DNA of 5,792 nucleotides from Acidimicrobiia bacterium (lineage in GTDB: Bacteria > Actinomycetota > Acidimicrobiia > Spongiisociales > SHLN01), in assembly GCA_013043085.1 (NCBI GenBank), contig JABDOU010000151.1, positions 1 through 5,792 on the forward strand, written 5' to 3'. The position numbers and the translations under genes were made by a program. Below the pieces are notes generated by a model that worked only from the letters and a program-made list of their open reading frames with translations, was not told where the DNA came from and searched no databases. The stretch's first letter is position 1. The number at the start of each line of letters is the position of its first letter. Shown in pieces: positions 1-5,398 of this stretch.

Positions 1-1689
1 TTTGTAGAGAGCCTCGTTGCCCAGGGGGTCACCGACATCTTTGGGATCGTGGGCTCCGCATTCATGGATGCCCTCGACATTTTTGAACCGGCCGGAATTC
101 GATTCTGGTCTGTTGCCCACGAACAGGCTGCCGCCCATATGGCTGACGGTTACAGCCGTGTTACCGGACGACATGGTGTGTGCATAGCGCAGAATGGCCC
201 GGGCATCACGAACTTTGTGACGGCAATAGCCGCCGCCTACTGGGCGCATTCGCCAGTTGTCGCCATCACTCCCCAGACCGGAAACATGGGCATTGAAAAA
301 GGTGGCTTTCAGGAGACCGACCAGATGCCAATTTTTTCCAAAATTACCAAATATCAGACACAGGTAAACCGGCACGAGCGCATTGCTGAGCAAACCCACC
401 GCGCCTTCACCCTGGCCATGGCAGAGCGAGGTCCGGTCCAGTTGAACATCCCACGCGACAATTTCTACGGCGAGGCCGACTACGAGATCCGCGAGCCCAT
501 GGTGATTGAGCGCTCGGCCGGAGGCCCTGCGGCGATACGTGCGGCGGCTGACGCGTTGGCTTCGGCCACATTCCCGGTGATCATGACGGGCGGCGGTGTC
601 GTGATGGGCGACGGACAGATGCCGGCCAAGCAACTGGCGGAGTACCTCGGTGCTCCGGTCGTGACCAGCTACCTCCACAATGATGCGTTCCCCGCAAGTC
701 ATGAGCTTGCCTGCGGTCCGCTTGGTTATCAAGGATCCAAGGCCGCCATGAACATCGTCTCGCAAGCCGATGTGATCCTCGCGCTCGGATCCCGTCTCGG
801 TCCTTTCGGAACGCTTCCGCAGCACGGCATCGATTACTGGCCGAAAGGCGCAAGGATCGTGCAGGTGGACATTGACCACCGCATGCTGGGTCTGGTCGAA
901 GACGTCGCTGTCGCCATTCACGGCGACGCAGGCCTGGCGGCGGAGGCGATCCTCGGTGCGTTGCAGACGATGGAGGTGGCAGCTCACGGGAATCGTGGGG
1001 AGCGACTTGCCGAGGTCGGAGCCCAGAAAGAAGCCTGGAGCAAAGAGTTGACGGATTGGTCGTCTTCTGACGCCGTTCCCATGGCACCGCGGCGGGCCCT
1101 CAGAGAGTTGGAGCGGGCCATGCCGAACAACGCAATGGTTACGACCGACATCGGAAACATTTGCTCCGTCGCCAACAGCTACTTGAACTTTGATCGACCA
1201 AACTCGTTGTTCGCCGCCATGATGTGGGGAAACTGCGGGTATGCCTTTCCCACGGCCATGGGTGCCAAGATCGGTGCTCCCGGCAGGCCGGCAATTGCGT
1301 ATGTTGGCGATGGGGCCTGGGGAATGAGCATGGCAGAAGTCATGACGTGCGTACGTGAGAACATCCCGGTGGTTGCTGTCGTTTTCAACAACAGTCAGTG
1401 GGGAGCCGAAAAGAAGAACCAGGTTGATTTCTACGATGATCGTTACGTCGGGACCAATCTGGAGAATCCCTCGTTTGCTGAAATCTCAACGTCGATGGGC
1501 GGAAACGGAATCCAGGTCTCGAAACCGGATGAAATCGGCGATGCGCTCAACGAAGCGGTTGACTCGGACCAGGTGACCGTGCTGGAAATCATGACGAACC
1601 AGGAGCTTGGCGAACCGTTCCGGCGTGATGCGCTGAACCTCCCGCATCGCCTTCTGGAAAAGTACGAGAAATACTCTCATCAGGATTAG
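1..1689 (+). CDS. xsc: Sulfoacetaldehyde acetyltransferase (Xsc), 5'-partial
   Basis: A thiamine-diphosphate enzyme that converts sulfoacetaldehyde and phosphate to acetyl phosphate and sulfite, the desulfonation step shared by taurine, isethionate and related C2-sulfonate pathways. It acts in the cytoplasm. The frame is open from base 1 with no start, so the N-terminus lies outside; 562 residues are visible, and the family is about 580-600 long from memory. A GTG at 49 is in frame but falls inside the conserved DIFGIVGSA segment, so it is not the true start. Visible residues: pyrimidine-binding domain about 1-170 with the cofactor-activating Glu41 in AHEQAAAHMADGYSR; central domain about 175-320 (GGGVVMGDG, GYQGSKAAM, LGSRLGPFGTLPQHG); pyrophosphate-binding domain from about 365, with GDG at 436-438 and NN at 463-464, separated by 24 residues. 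QWGAEKKNQ and ELGEPFRRDAL near the C-terminus favour Xsc over acetolactate synthase. The linker near 350-365 looks shorter than in Xsc proteins I recall. The gene converges on the operon to its right and is last in its transcript. Identity is confident; the substrate is inferred from family resemblance. Confidence 0.5.
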   Translation, partial: FVESLVAQGVTDIFGIVGSAFMDALDIFEPAGIRFWSVAHEQAAAHMADGYSRVTGRHGVCIAQNGPGITNFVTAIAAAYWAHSPVVAITPQTGNMGIEKGGFQETDQMPIFSKITKYQTQVNRHERIAEQTHRAFTLAMAERGPVQLNIPRDNFYGEADYEIREPMVIERSAGGPAAIRAAADALASATFPVIMTGGGVVMGDGQMPAKQLAEYLGAPVVTSYLHNDAFPASHELACGPLGYQGSKAAMNIVSQADVILALGSRLGPFGTLPQHGIDYWPKGARIVQVDIDHRMLGLVEDVAVAIHGDAGLAAEAILGALQTMEVAAHGNRGERLAEVGAQKEAWSKELTDWSSSDAVPMAPRRALRELERAMPNNAMVTTDIGNICSVANSYLNFDRPNSLFAAMMWGNCGYAFPTAMGAKIGAPGRPAIAYVGDGAWGMSMAEVMTCVRENIPVVAVVFNNSQWGAEKKNQVDFYDDRYVGTNLENPSFAEISTSMGGNGIQVSKPDEIGDALNEAVDSDQVTVLEIMTNQELGEPFRRDALNLPHRLLEKYEKYSHQD

Positions 1690-1779
1690 CTGCTAGAGAC
1701 GACGCCCCGGTCGCGGCATCAGGAGTCAGCACAGGGTGGATTAGCCCGAAGGATTAGCCCGAAGGATTCGTCGGAAGGT
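1690..1779. other. Convergent intergenic gap without clear terminator
   Basis: This 90-bp gap separates the stop of xsc from the stop of the oppositely oriented low-complexity membrane protein gene. I looked on both strands for a GC-rich hairpin followed by a T-run and found none. Its only clear structure is the 13-bp tandem repeat at its right end. Termination of both transcripts may be Rho-dependent or rely on a weak structure not evident by eye. Confidence 0.5.
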
Positions 1780-1789
1780 CTATTCGGAA
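1738..1789. repeat. 13-bp tandem repeat at operon 3' end
   Basis: Two perfect adjacent copies of GGATTAGCCCGAA occupy 1738-1750 and 1751-1763. A third unit at 1764-1776 differs at 3 of 13 positions. A fourth at 1777-1789 is more degenerate, keeping GG at its start and TCGGAA at its end. The array overlaps the last codons and stop of the minus-strand gene ending at 1780. The start of the unit, GGATTAGC, also occurs at 1683-1690 across the xsc stop codon. The array looks like slippage-generated sequence; no function is evident. Confidence 0.5.
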
Positions 1790-3318
1790 GACTTCTCATT
1801 CGAGGAATCGTCCCCGTCTGAGTCGTCTGATCCTGCATCGTCTGGAGCTGCATTCTCAGAGTCGCTTCCCAGTTGCTTGCCGAGTGCGGCAAGCATTTCG
1901 TCGAGCTTGGCGATTCGTTCCTCGGTTGCTGACAGTCCGGCATCGATGCTCGCCGACGCGTCTTGAGAGGCCGTGTCTTCACGTGCCGTGTCCTCAGAGG
2001 CCGTGTCTTCAGAAGTCGTGTCTCGGGTAGCCGCGTCTTCGGAGGCTTGATCTCCTGAAGTCCCTGAATCCGCATCCCCGTCTGACGGTCCTTCCGCTGG
2101 TTGCGGGTCAGTCGAAGCTTGCTCAGCGCGAGGCTCTTCGGGCTTGACGGCTTGGGCGACCGAAGGTTCCTGATCAGCCGGCTGGTCGCTTGTTTCAGCT
2201 GTCGATGGTGCGTCCGACGAAACAACGATTGTCTTGTCGTCCTTCTGTGTCGCCACCGCGACCTTGTCGGCGTCGCCCGCTGCCTTTTCTGAGGCTGCCT
2301 TTTCTGCGGCAGCTTTTTCCTGGGCTGCTTTTTCCTGGGCTGCCTTTTCCCCAGAAGCCTTGTCTGCGGCTGCTTTTTCCTGTGCTGCCTTTTCCCCAGA
2401 AGCCTGTTGCTGAGAGGCCTTTTGCTCAGAGGCCTTTTGCTCAGAGATCCGGTCTGCCGCTGCTGTTTCTGCGGTTGCTCCAGGTGAGGCTTTTTCGGCG
2501 GTAAATGGGTCGGCCGGTCCGGACGTGCTCGTATCTGGAGCCTTCTTGTCTGAAGCCTTCGTGTCTGCGGGCTTCGCCGACGGAGGTGAGCTCGTTGCGG
2601 TCGCACTGGTGGCGGCTGCCATTCGGGCGGCCTCTTGCTGGCCCTTGCCTCCCCGTGCAGCCTTGGCTGCCGCACGTCGTTCCTTTCTGGACAACTTTTT
2701 CTTGGGCGGGGTTGGTTTGGCTTTGGCGGCGGGTTTGGGAGATGCTGAAGCGTCCGCAGGTTTCGACGGCTGTGACTGGGAAGACGCCGGCTTGGCAGGT
2801 TTGGTCGGGGTTTGAGGTTTCGGCTGTTTGGCTGCCTGTTTGTCTGGGCTGGATGCCATAGGTTTTGAGTCCGCGCCCTTAGGGGGTTTGGAATCAGCCT
2901 GCGTGGCATCGGTCTGCTTGGCTTCCGCCATGGAACTCGATGGTGATTGCTTCGATGCATCGACTCCAGCCGCCCCGGAGGCTTGAGAGCTCGCAGGCTT
3001 CGTGGCAGGCTTGTCGTCCGGACGCTTTCCGGCTGGCTTTCCGGCCGGCTTCGGGGCACTGGCTGGTTTGCTCGGTTGTGCAGACGGTTGTTTCGTCTTT
3101 GCACTCGCTTTGTCAGGTCGGGCTACGGGTTTTGGCTTTCCCAGGTTCCTTGCTGAGGATTTCTTCGGGTCCATGTCAGCGATCCGCTTCTGGAGCGCGT
3201 CGATTTTTGGCTCGAGACGTGCCTTCGTCACGAGATAGCCGATCATGTACCCGAGCGCCGAGGCGGCAATGAGAAGTACGAGAATTTGGGCTATCTGAAA
3301 TGATGCACCGTCGAACAT
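1780..3318 (-). CDS. Single-pass membrane protein with long disordered Lys/Pro/Ala and acidic tail
   Basis: Function unknown. The 512-residue protein has one clear hydrophobic segment at about 7-30, followed by TKARLEPK. By the positive-inside rule the N-terminus is outside and the long tail is cytoplasmic. Residues 32-48 could form a short charged helix. Residues 51-270 are rich in Lys, Pro, Ala and Ser with a KKKLSRKERR cluster near 206-215. Residues 293-346 are an Ala/Glu/Lys repeat likely to be helical. Residues about 400-512 are strongly acidic, including an SEDTA-type repeat at 434-453. A conventional amphipathic helix (ATEERIAKLDEMLAALGKQL) sits at about 464-483. The ATG at 3318 is preceded by AGGAGAGG, and the gene starts 12 nt after the OmpA/BON gene, so co-translation is likely. 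Its position and N-terminal anchor recall ArfB, the short membrane protein encoded after ArfA in mycobacteria; that is an analogy from memory, and the tail has no counterpart there. Low complexity makes database matches to the tail unreliable. Confidence 0.5.
   Translation of the reverse strand: MFDGASFQIAQILVLLIAASALGYMIGYLVTKARLEPKIDALQKRIADMDPKKSSARNLGKPKPVARPDKASAKTKQPSAQPSKPASAPKPAGKPAGKRPDDKPATKPASSQASGAAGVDASKQSPSSSMAEAKQTDATQADSKPPKGADSKPMASSPDKQAAKQPKPQTPTKPAKPASSQSQPSKPADASASPKPAAKAKPTPPKKKLSRKERRAAAKAARGGKGQQEAARMAAATSATATSSPPSAKPADTKASDKKAPDTSTSGPADPFTAEKASPGATAETAAADRISEQKASEQKASQQQASGEKAAQEKAAADKASGEKAAQEKAAQEKAAAEKAASEKAAGDADKVAVATQKDDKTIVVSSDAPSTAETSDQPADQEPSVAQAVKPEEPRAEQASTDPQPAEGPSDGDADSGTSGDQASEDAATRDTTSEDTASEDTAREDTASQDASASIDAGLSATEERIAKLDEMLAALGKQLGSDSENAAPDDAGSDDSDGDDSSNEKSSE
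1960..2022 (-). repeat. 15-bp in-frame repeat encoding SEDTA-like units
   Basis: Within the acidic tail, the minus strand encodes four successive pentapeptide units near residues 434-453: TSEDT, ASEDT, AREDT, ASQDA. On the plus strand the DNA shows a recurring 15-bp unit resembling GAGGCCGTGTCTTCA with a few substitutions. The 15-bp period keeps the frame, so copy number could change by slippage without breaking the gene. Confidence 0.5.
2281..2442 (-). repeat. Imperfect 15-bp repeat encoding EKAAQ/EKAAA units
   Basis: Residues about 293-346 of the minus-strand membrane protein are roughly ten units of five residues, Glu/Gln-Lys-Ala-Ala/Ser-x (EKAAQ, EKAAA, EQKAS, SGEKA). The DNA shows the matching 15-bp periodicity, with plus-strand motifs such as GCTGCCTTTTC and GCTGCTTTTTCCTGG recurring. 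The composition predicts a continuous, highly charged helix. The period is 5 rather than 7, so it is not a classical coiled-coil heptad; a single extended helix is a plausible alternative. Confidence 0.5.
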
Positions 3319-3324
3319 GGATTT

Positions 3325-3332
3325 CCTCTCCT
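3325..3332 (-). promoter_or_regulatory. Ribosome binding site overlapping upstream stop codon
   Basis: On the minus strand the OmpA/BON gene's TAG stop (3333-3331) runs directly into GGAGAGG. The AGGAGAGG at 3332-3325 therefore shares two bases with the stop codon and ends 6 nt before the ATG at 3318. This strong Shine-Dalgarno sequence fixes the start of the downstream gene and suggests translational coupling with the upstream one. Confidence 0.5.
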
Positions 3333-4677
3333 ACGAGTTCTGGACCAATTTAAAGTCGAGGCGCCGATTTTGCGCCCTGCCGGCTTCGGTGTCGTTTGTA
3401 GCGATGGGTTGAGATTCGCCCGCCCCGGCCGTAGTCAGTCGAGCCGGGTCGATCCCCGTTTCGATCAGGTATGCGGCACCGGCCGCGGCACGGGCTTCAC
3501 TCAGGCTTTGATTCAATGCGCTTGATCCGATGCTGTCTGTGTGCCCCTCGATGATCGCCCCGAGTTGGGGATTGCGGGCCATGACACCGGCTGCGATATT
3601 GAGCAGCCCTCGCAGCCCTTCTGTGAGCTGTGCGCTGCCAGAGGCGAACGTTGCTCCACCCTGCAGCGAACCGGAAAAGGTTCCGTTTTCAATATCGAGT
3701 GTCCATTGAGGCACTGCTCTGAACTGCGAAAAGATGCCCGGGATTCGAAATATCGTGAATGCTCGTTCGACGTCATCGCCGATCTGCAGATTGTTCGTGA
3801 CGTTATCCTGCCCATATGCCTGGGCAGCCCCGCCGACGATGGCGTCGATCGTTGCTTGATCGGGAAGAATGCCGTCTAGGACGAGCGTTCCGTCTGGAGC
3901 CGCGACTGCTTTCACGACAGGAAGTTGCTTGCCGGTCACGGTGATATCAACGGCTAGATCGACGTCAGGTCCAAGGAGCTGGGTGATCGCGCCTGCGAGA
4001 GCGTCCGCATCTTGTTGACGCGGAGCTTCGGCAGTGAGGGTGCCGATCTCGCCGTCGAGCGCCAATGTCGCGTTACCGACGATCGGCAGTACACCGATTG
4101 TGCGCGGGAGATTGGCCAGCCATGAAGTAGGTGTGGCTTCTGCATCCACTTCGACGGTGCTCGCAACAAGAGGTGCGTAGATCAAGTCGATGACTCTTTG
4201 CAGACCGTCCGCTACTGCCGGGTCAGGTACCACGCCATCAATGGTCAACGCACCGTCAGCCAGAGCCGCAGTGATACGCGACGATCCTGAAGCAGCTGGA
4301 ATCGTGGTTGTGGTGGAGGCCACGGTGGTGGTTGTTGTTTCCGGAGTAGTGGTAGTGGTAGTGGTGGTCTGGACGGTGGATGTCGTGGTTGAAGTGCCGG
4401 GCTGCGAGATCCGTACCTCACGCACTCCGTTGATCTCTGAGATCAACGCCACGGCCTCCTGTCGTTCGGATTCGGAGAACGTTCCGGTCAGGATGATGTC
4501 GCGGCCGTCAACCTGTACACGCTCATATTGGATTCCGGCTGCGTCCAGCGCCGCTACTGCGTCGGGCCCGAGCGTGTCACTAGAGCGATTGAGTCCCCAA
4601 AAGACTGCAATAAGTGCCAGCACGAGCCACGCCAGGATCAGGATCCGGATACGTGACCTATTTGATTCGTCGCTCAT
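3331..4677 (-). CDS. Membrane-anchored BON-repeat / OmpA-domain envelope protein (ArfA-like)
   Basis: A 448-residue envelope protein predicted to tether the membrane to peptidoglycan. The N-terminus is short and basic (RSRIR), followed by a hydrophobic segment at about 11-29, so an uncleaved anchor with the rest outside the membrane is likely. A first BON-like unit lies at about 34-92, then a threonine-rich linker at 95-126. Further BON-like units lie at about 132-180, 195-250 and 255-300, each with a strand pattern like DGxLxLDGxxPD (DGALTIDGVVPD, DGTLVLDGILPD). The C-terminal OmpA domain spans about 340-446, with FASGSAQLT, then EGHTD whose Asp381 and the Arg396 of SLSEAR match the usual diaminopimelate-binding pair, and NRRLDF at 437-442. 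The order anchor, BON, OmpA is that of mycobacterial ArfA (OmpATb, Rv0899), which is about 326 residues; this one is longer through extra BON-like units and the linker. The start ATG at 4677 has only a weak GAGAG at 4684-4688. First gene of a two-gene operon. Domain calls are firm; exact role, whether pore, tether or transport accessory, is not known. Confidence 0.5.
   Translation of the reverse strand: MSDESNRSRIRILILAWLVLALIAVFWGLNRSSDTLGPDAVAALDAAGIQYERVQVDGRDIILTGTFSESERQEAVALISEINGVREVRISQPGTSTTTSTVQTTTTTTTTPETTTTTVASTTTTIPAASGSSRITAALADGALTIDGVVPDPAVADGLQRVIDLIYAPLVASTVEVDAEATPTSWLANLPRTIGVLPIVGNATLALDGEIGTLTAEAPRQQDADALAGAITQLLGPDVDLAVDITVTGKQLPVVKAVAAPDGTLVLDGILPDQATIDAIVGGAAQAYGQDNVTNNLQIGDDVERAFTIFRIPGIFSQFRAVPQWTLDIENGTFSGSLQGGATFASGSAQLTEGLRGLLNIAAGVMARNPQLGAIIEGHTDSIGSSALNQSLSEARAAAGAAYLIETGIDPARLTTAGAGESQPIATNDTEAGRAQNRRLDFKLVQNS
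4300..4395 (-). repeat. Threonine-rich linker, low-complexity coding repeat
   Basis: Residues 95-126 of the OmpA/BON protein consist almost entirely of Thr with scattered Ser, Val, Pro, Glu, Ala and Gln, including a run of eight Thr at 104-111. On the plus strand this reads as GTGGTAGTGGTAGTGGT-like trinucleotide repeats. Such linkers are flexible, extracytoplasmic and often glycosylated in actinobacteria; glycosylation here is only a possibility. Confidence 0.5.
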
Positions 4678-4777
4678 GATTGTCTCTCGGCCGTGTAACC
4701 CAACATGAGGGTATCAACCTTCGCCTAACCCCGCGGTTGAAAGCCTGGGTGAATTCATAGCTTCATAGACTGGGTCA
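4678..4777. promoter_or_regulatory. Divergent intergenic region
   Basis: This 100-bp region lies between the divergent OmpA/BON operon and the SCO6745-like gene and should hold both promoters. It contains a 7-bp direct repeat, TTCATAG at 4754-4760 and again at 4762-4768, one base apart. TTGAAA at 4737-4742 resembles a -35 box, but no -10 element lies at the usual 16-18 bp distance on the plus strand. No convincing promoter for the minus-strand operon could be picked by eye. The direct repeat could be a regulator site or chance. Confidence 0.5.
4766..4771 (+). promoter_or_regulatory. Candidate -10 element for a leaderless transcript
   Basis: TAGACT fits the actinobacterial TANNNT -10 pattern and ends 6 nt before the ATG at 4778. 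Transcription would then begin at or next to the A of the start codon. No Shine-Dalgarno sequence is present just upstream (GACTGGGTCA), which agrees with leaderless translation. A short pattern like this can occur by chance. Confidence 0.5.
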
Positions 4778-5386
4778 ATGGATCCAAAACGAGCTCGTCA
4801 AATGAGGAGCGTGACGGAGGCTTTTCACGCATTCGTCTACTTTTCGCCGGCAGTGCTCGCCGAGTACGAACGCGTGGGCATAACGCACCCCCGGATGGCC
4901 TATTTCGGCCCGCGCAGCGCGCCGCTCGGGGAGGTGCCTGCCTCTGTGGTTGCCGCGTCGTTCTACAACTTCAATCCGGTGAAAGTGGCGGAGCACATTC
5001 CCCGCGTGTGGTCGCTGATACCCCCCGAGGACCTGGTTTCGATCCGGTTGCGGGCCGTCTCCGAACACCTTCCTGCTGCGCTGGGACTTTCGGCGGATGC
5101 TTCAAGGGTCGGTGAGGCGGTGGAGCTGGCACGATGGGCGGCGGAGTCCTGTCGGTTTGAAGGCCGACCGCTAGCCGCTGCACACGCCGAAGTTCAACCG
5201 CCGGACGACCCCCTCACGGCTCTCTGGCACTATGTATCCGTGCTCAGAGAGCATCGAGGAGACGGCCACATATTCGCGTTGCAGGTCCACGATGTCGACG
5301 CAAAGGAGTGCCTGATCTTTCGCAGGCCCGACGCCGAAACCTCAGAGCGGTATCGAAGGTCCCGAGGATGGCAAGAAGATGAGTGA
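4778..5386 (+). CDS. SCO6745-like protein, C-terminally truncated copy
   Basis: Function not established; I recognise it as resembling the actinobacterial SCO6745 family, whose members are about 280 residues from memory and are thought to contain a helix-turn-helix-like fold. The 202-residue product carries the family's N-terminal and middle blocks: FHAFVYFSPAVLAEY at 16-30, YFGPRSAPLG at 42-51, SFYNFNPVKVAEHIPRVW at 61-78, LREHRGDGH at 156-164 and SRGW at 195-198. It ends at TGA (5384-5386) just after GWQEDE. The minus-strand relative to the right has TGG there and continues for about 80 more residues, so this copy has lost its C-terminal domain. From codon 152 its DNA is an inverted, almost exact copy of 5640-5792. 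The start at 4778 suits a leaderless transcript; an in-frame ATG at codon 9 also lacks a ribosome binding site. It may be a pseudogene, or an artefact if the inverted junction is not real. Family resemblance is fairly firm; any DNA-binding role is speculative. Confidence 0.5.
   Translation: MDPKRARQMRSVTEAFHAFVYFSPAVLAEYERVGITHPRMAYFGPRSAPLGEVPASVVAASFYNFNPVKVAEHIPRVWSLIPPEDLVSIRLRAVSEHLPAALGLSADASRVGEAVELARWAAESCRFEGRPLAAAHAEVQPPDDPLTALWHYVSVLREHRGDGHIFALQVHDVDAKECLIFRRPDAETSERYRRSRGWQEDE
5233..5385 (+). repeat. Left arm of a 153-bp near-perfect inverted repeat
   Basis: Read forward, this stretch matches the reverse complement of 5640-5792 at 151 of 153 positions. The differences are G5294 against C at the partner position 5731 (read on the complementary strand, G versus C), giving Val versus Leu in HD(V/L)DAK, and A5356 against G (partner 5669), a silent CGA/CGG arginine change. 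Identity stops at 5386, the A of the TGA stop. Homology to the left of 5233 cannot be tested because the partner arm reaches the window end. Confidence 0.5.
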
Positions 5387-5398
5387 GGCCGAAGCGCT
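5387..5398. other. 12-bp gap between convergent stops at the inversion junction
   Basis: The plus gene's TGA (5384-5386) and the minus gene's TAA (5401-5399) are 12 nt apart. Around them lies a small inverted repeat, GCGCT at 5394-5398 and AGCGC at 5401-5405 with two bases between. This is the apparent breakpoint between the plus-oriented and minus-oriented copies. The hairpin is too short and lacks a T-run, so I do not call it a terminator. Confidence 0.5.

Noticed and set aside
581..1175. Minus-strand open frames opposite xsc
   Set aside because: Arg/Pro-rich translations without domains, antisense to a well-conserved enzyme.
1690..1740. Possible intrinsic terminator in the GC-rich stretch after xsc
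   Set aside because: GCCCCGGTCGCGGC does not form a stable hairpin and no T-run follows on either strand.
1960..2442. Repeat arrays as a CRISPR array
   Set aside because: The 15-bp period is contiguous and in frame with a coding sequence, with no unique spacers.
1719..3104. Long minus-strand open frame rich in Arg, Pro and Gln overlapping the membrane protein gene
   Set aside because: It is an out-of-frame reading of the low-complexity gene at 1780-3318. It has no ribosome binding site or recognisable domain, while the chosen frame has a membrane anchor, a strong ribosome binding site and tight operon spacing.
2101..3272. Several plus-strand open frames rich in Leu, Phe, Pro or Ala opposite the low-complexity gene
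   Set aside because: The lack of stops reflects biased codon composition of the minus-strand gene. The products show only repeat-derived residues and no domain.
4190..4708. Plus-strand open frame with long valine runs
   Set aside because: The valine runs are the antisense of the Thr-rich linker codons of the OmpA/BON gene, which is clearly the real frame.
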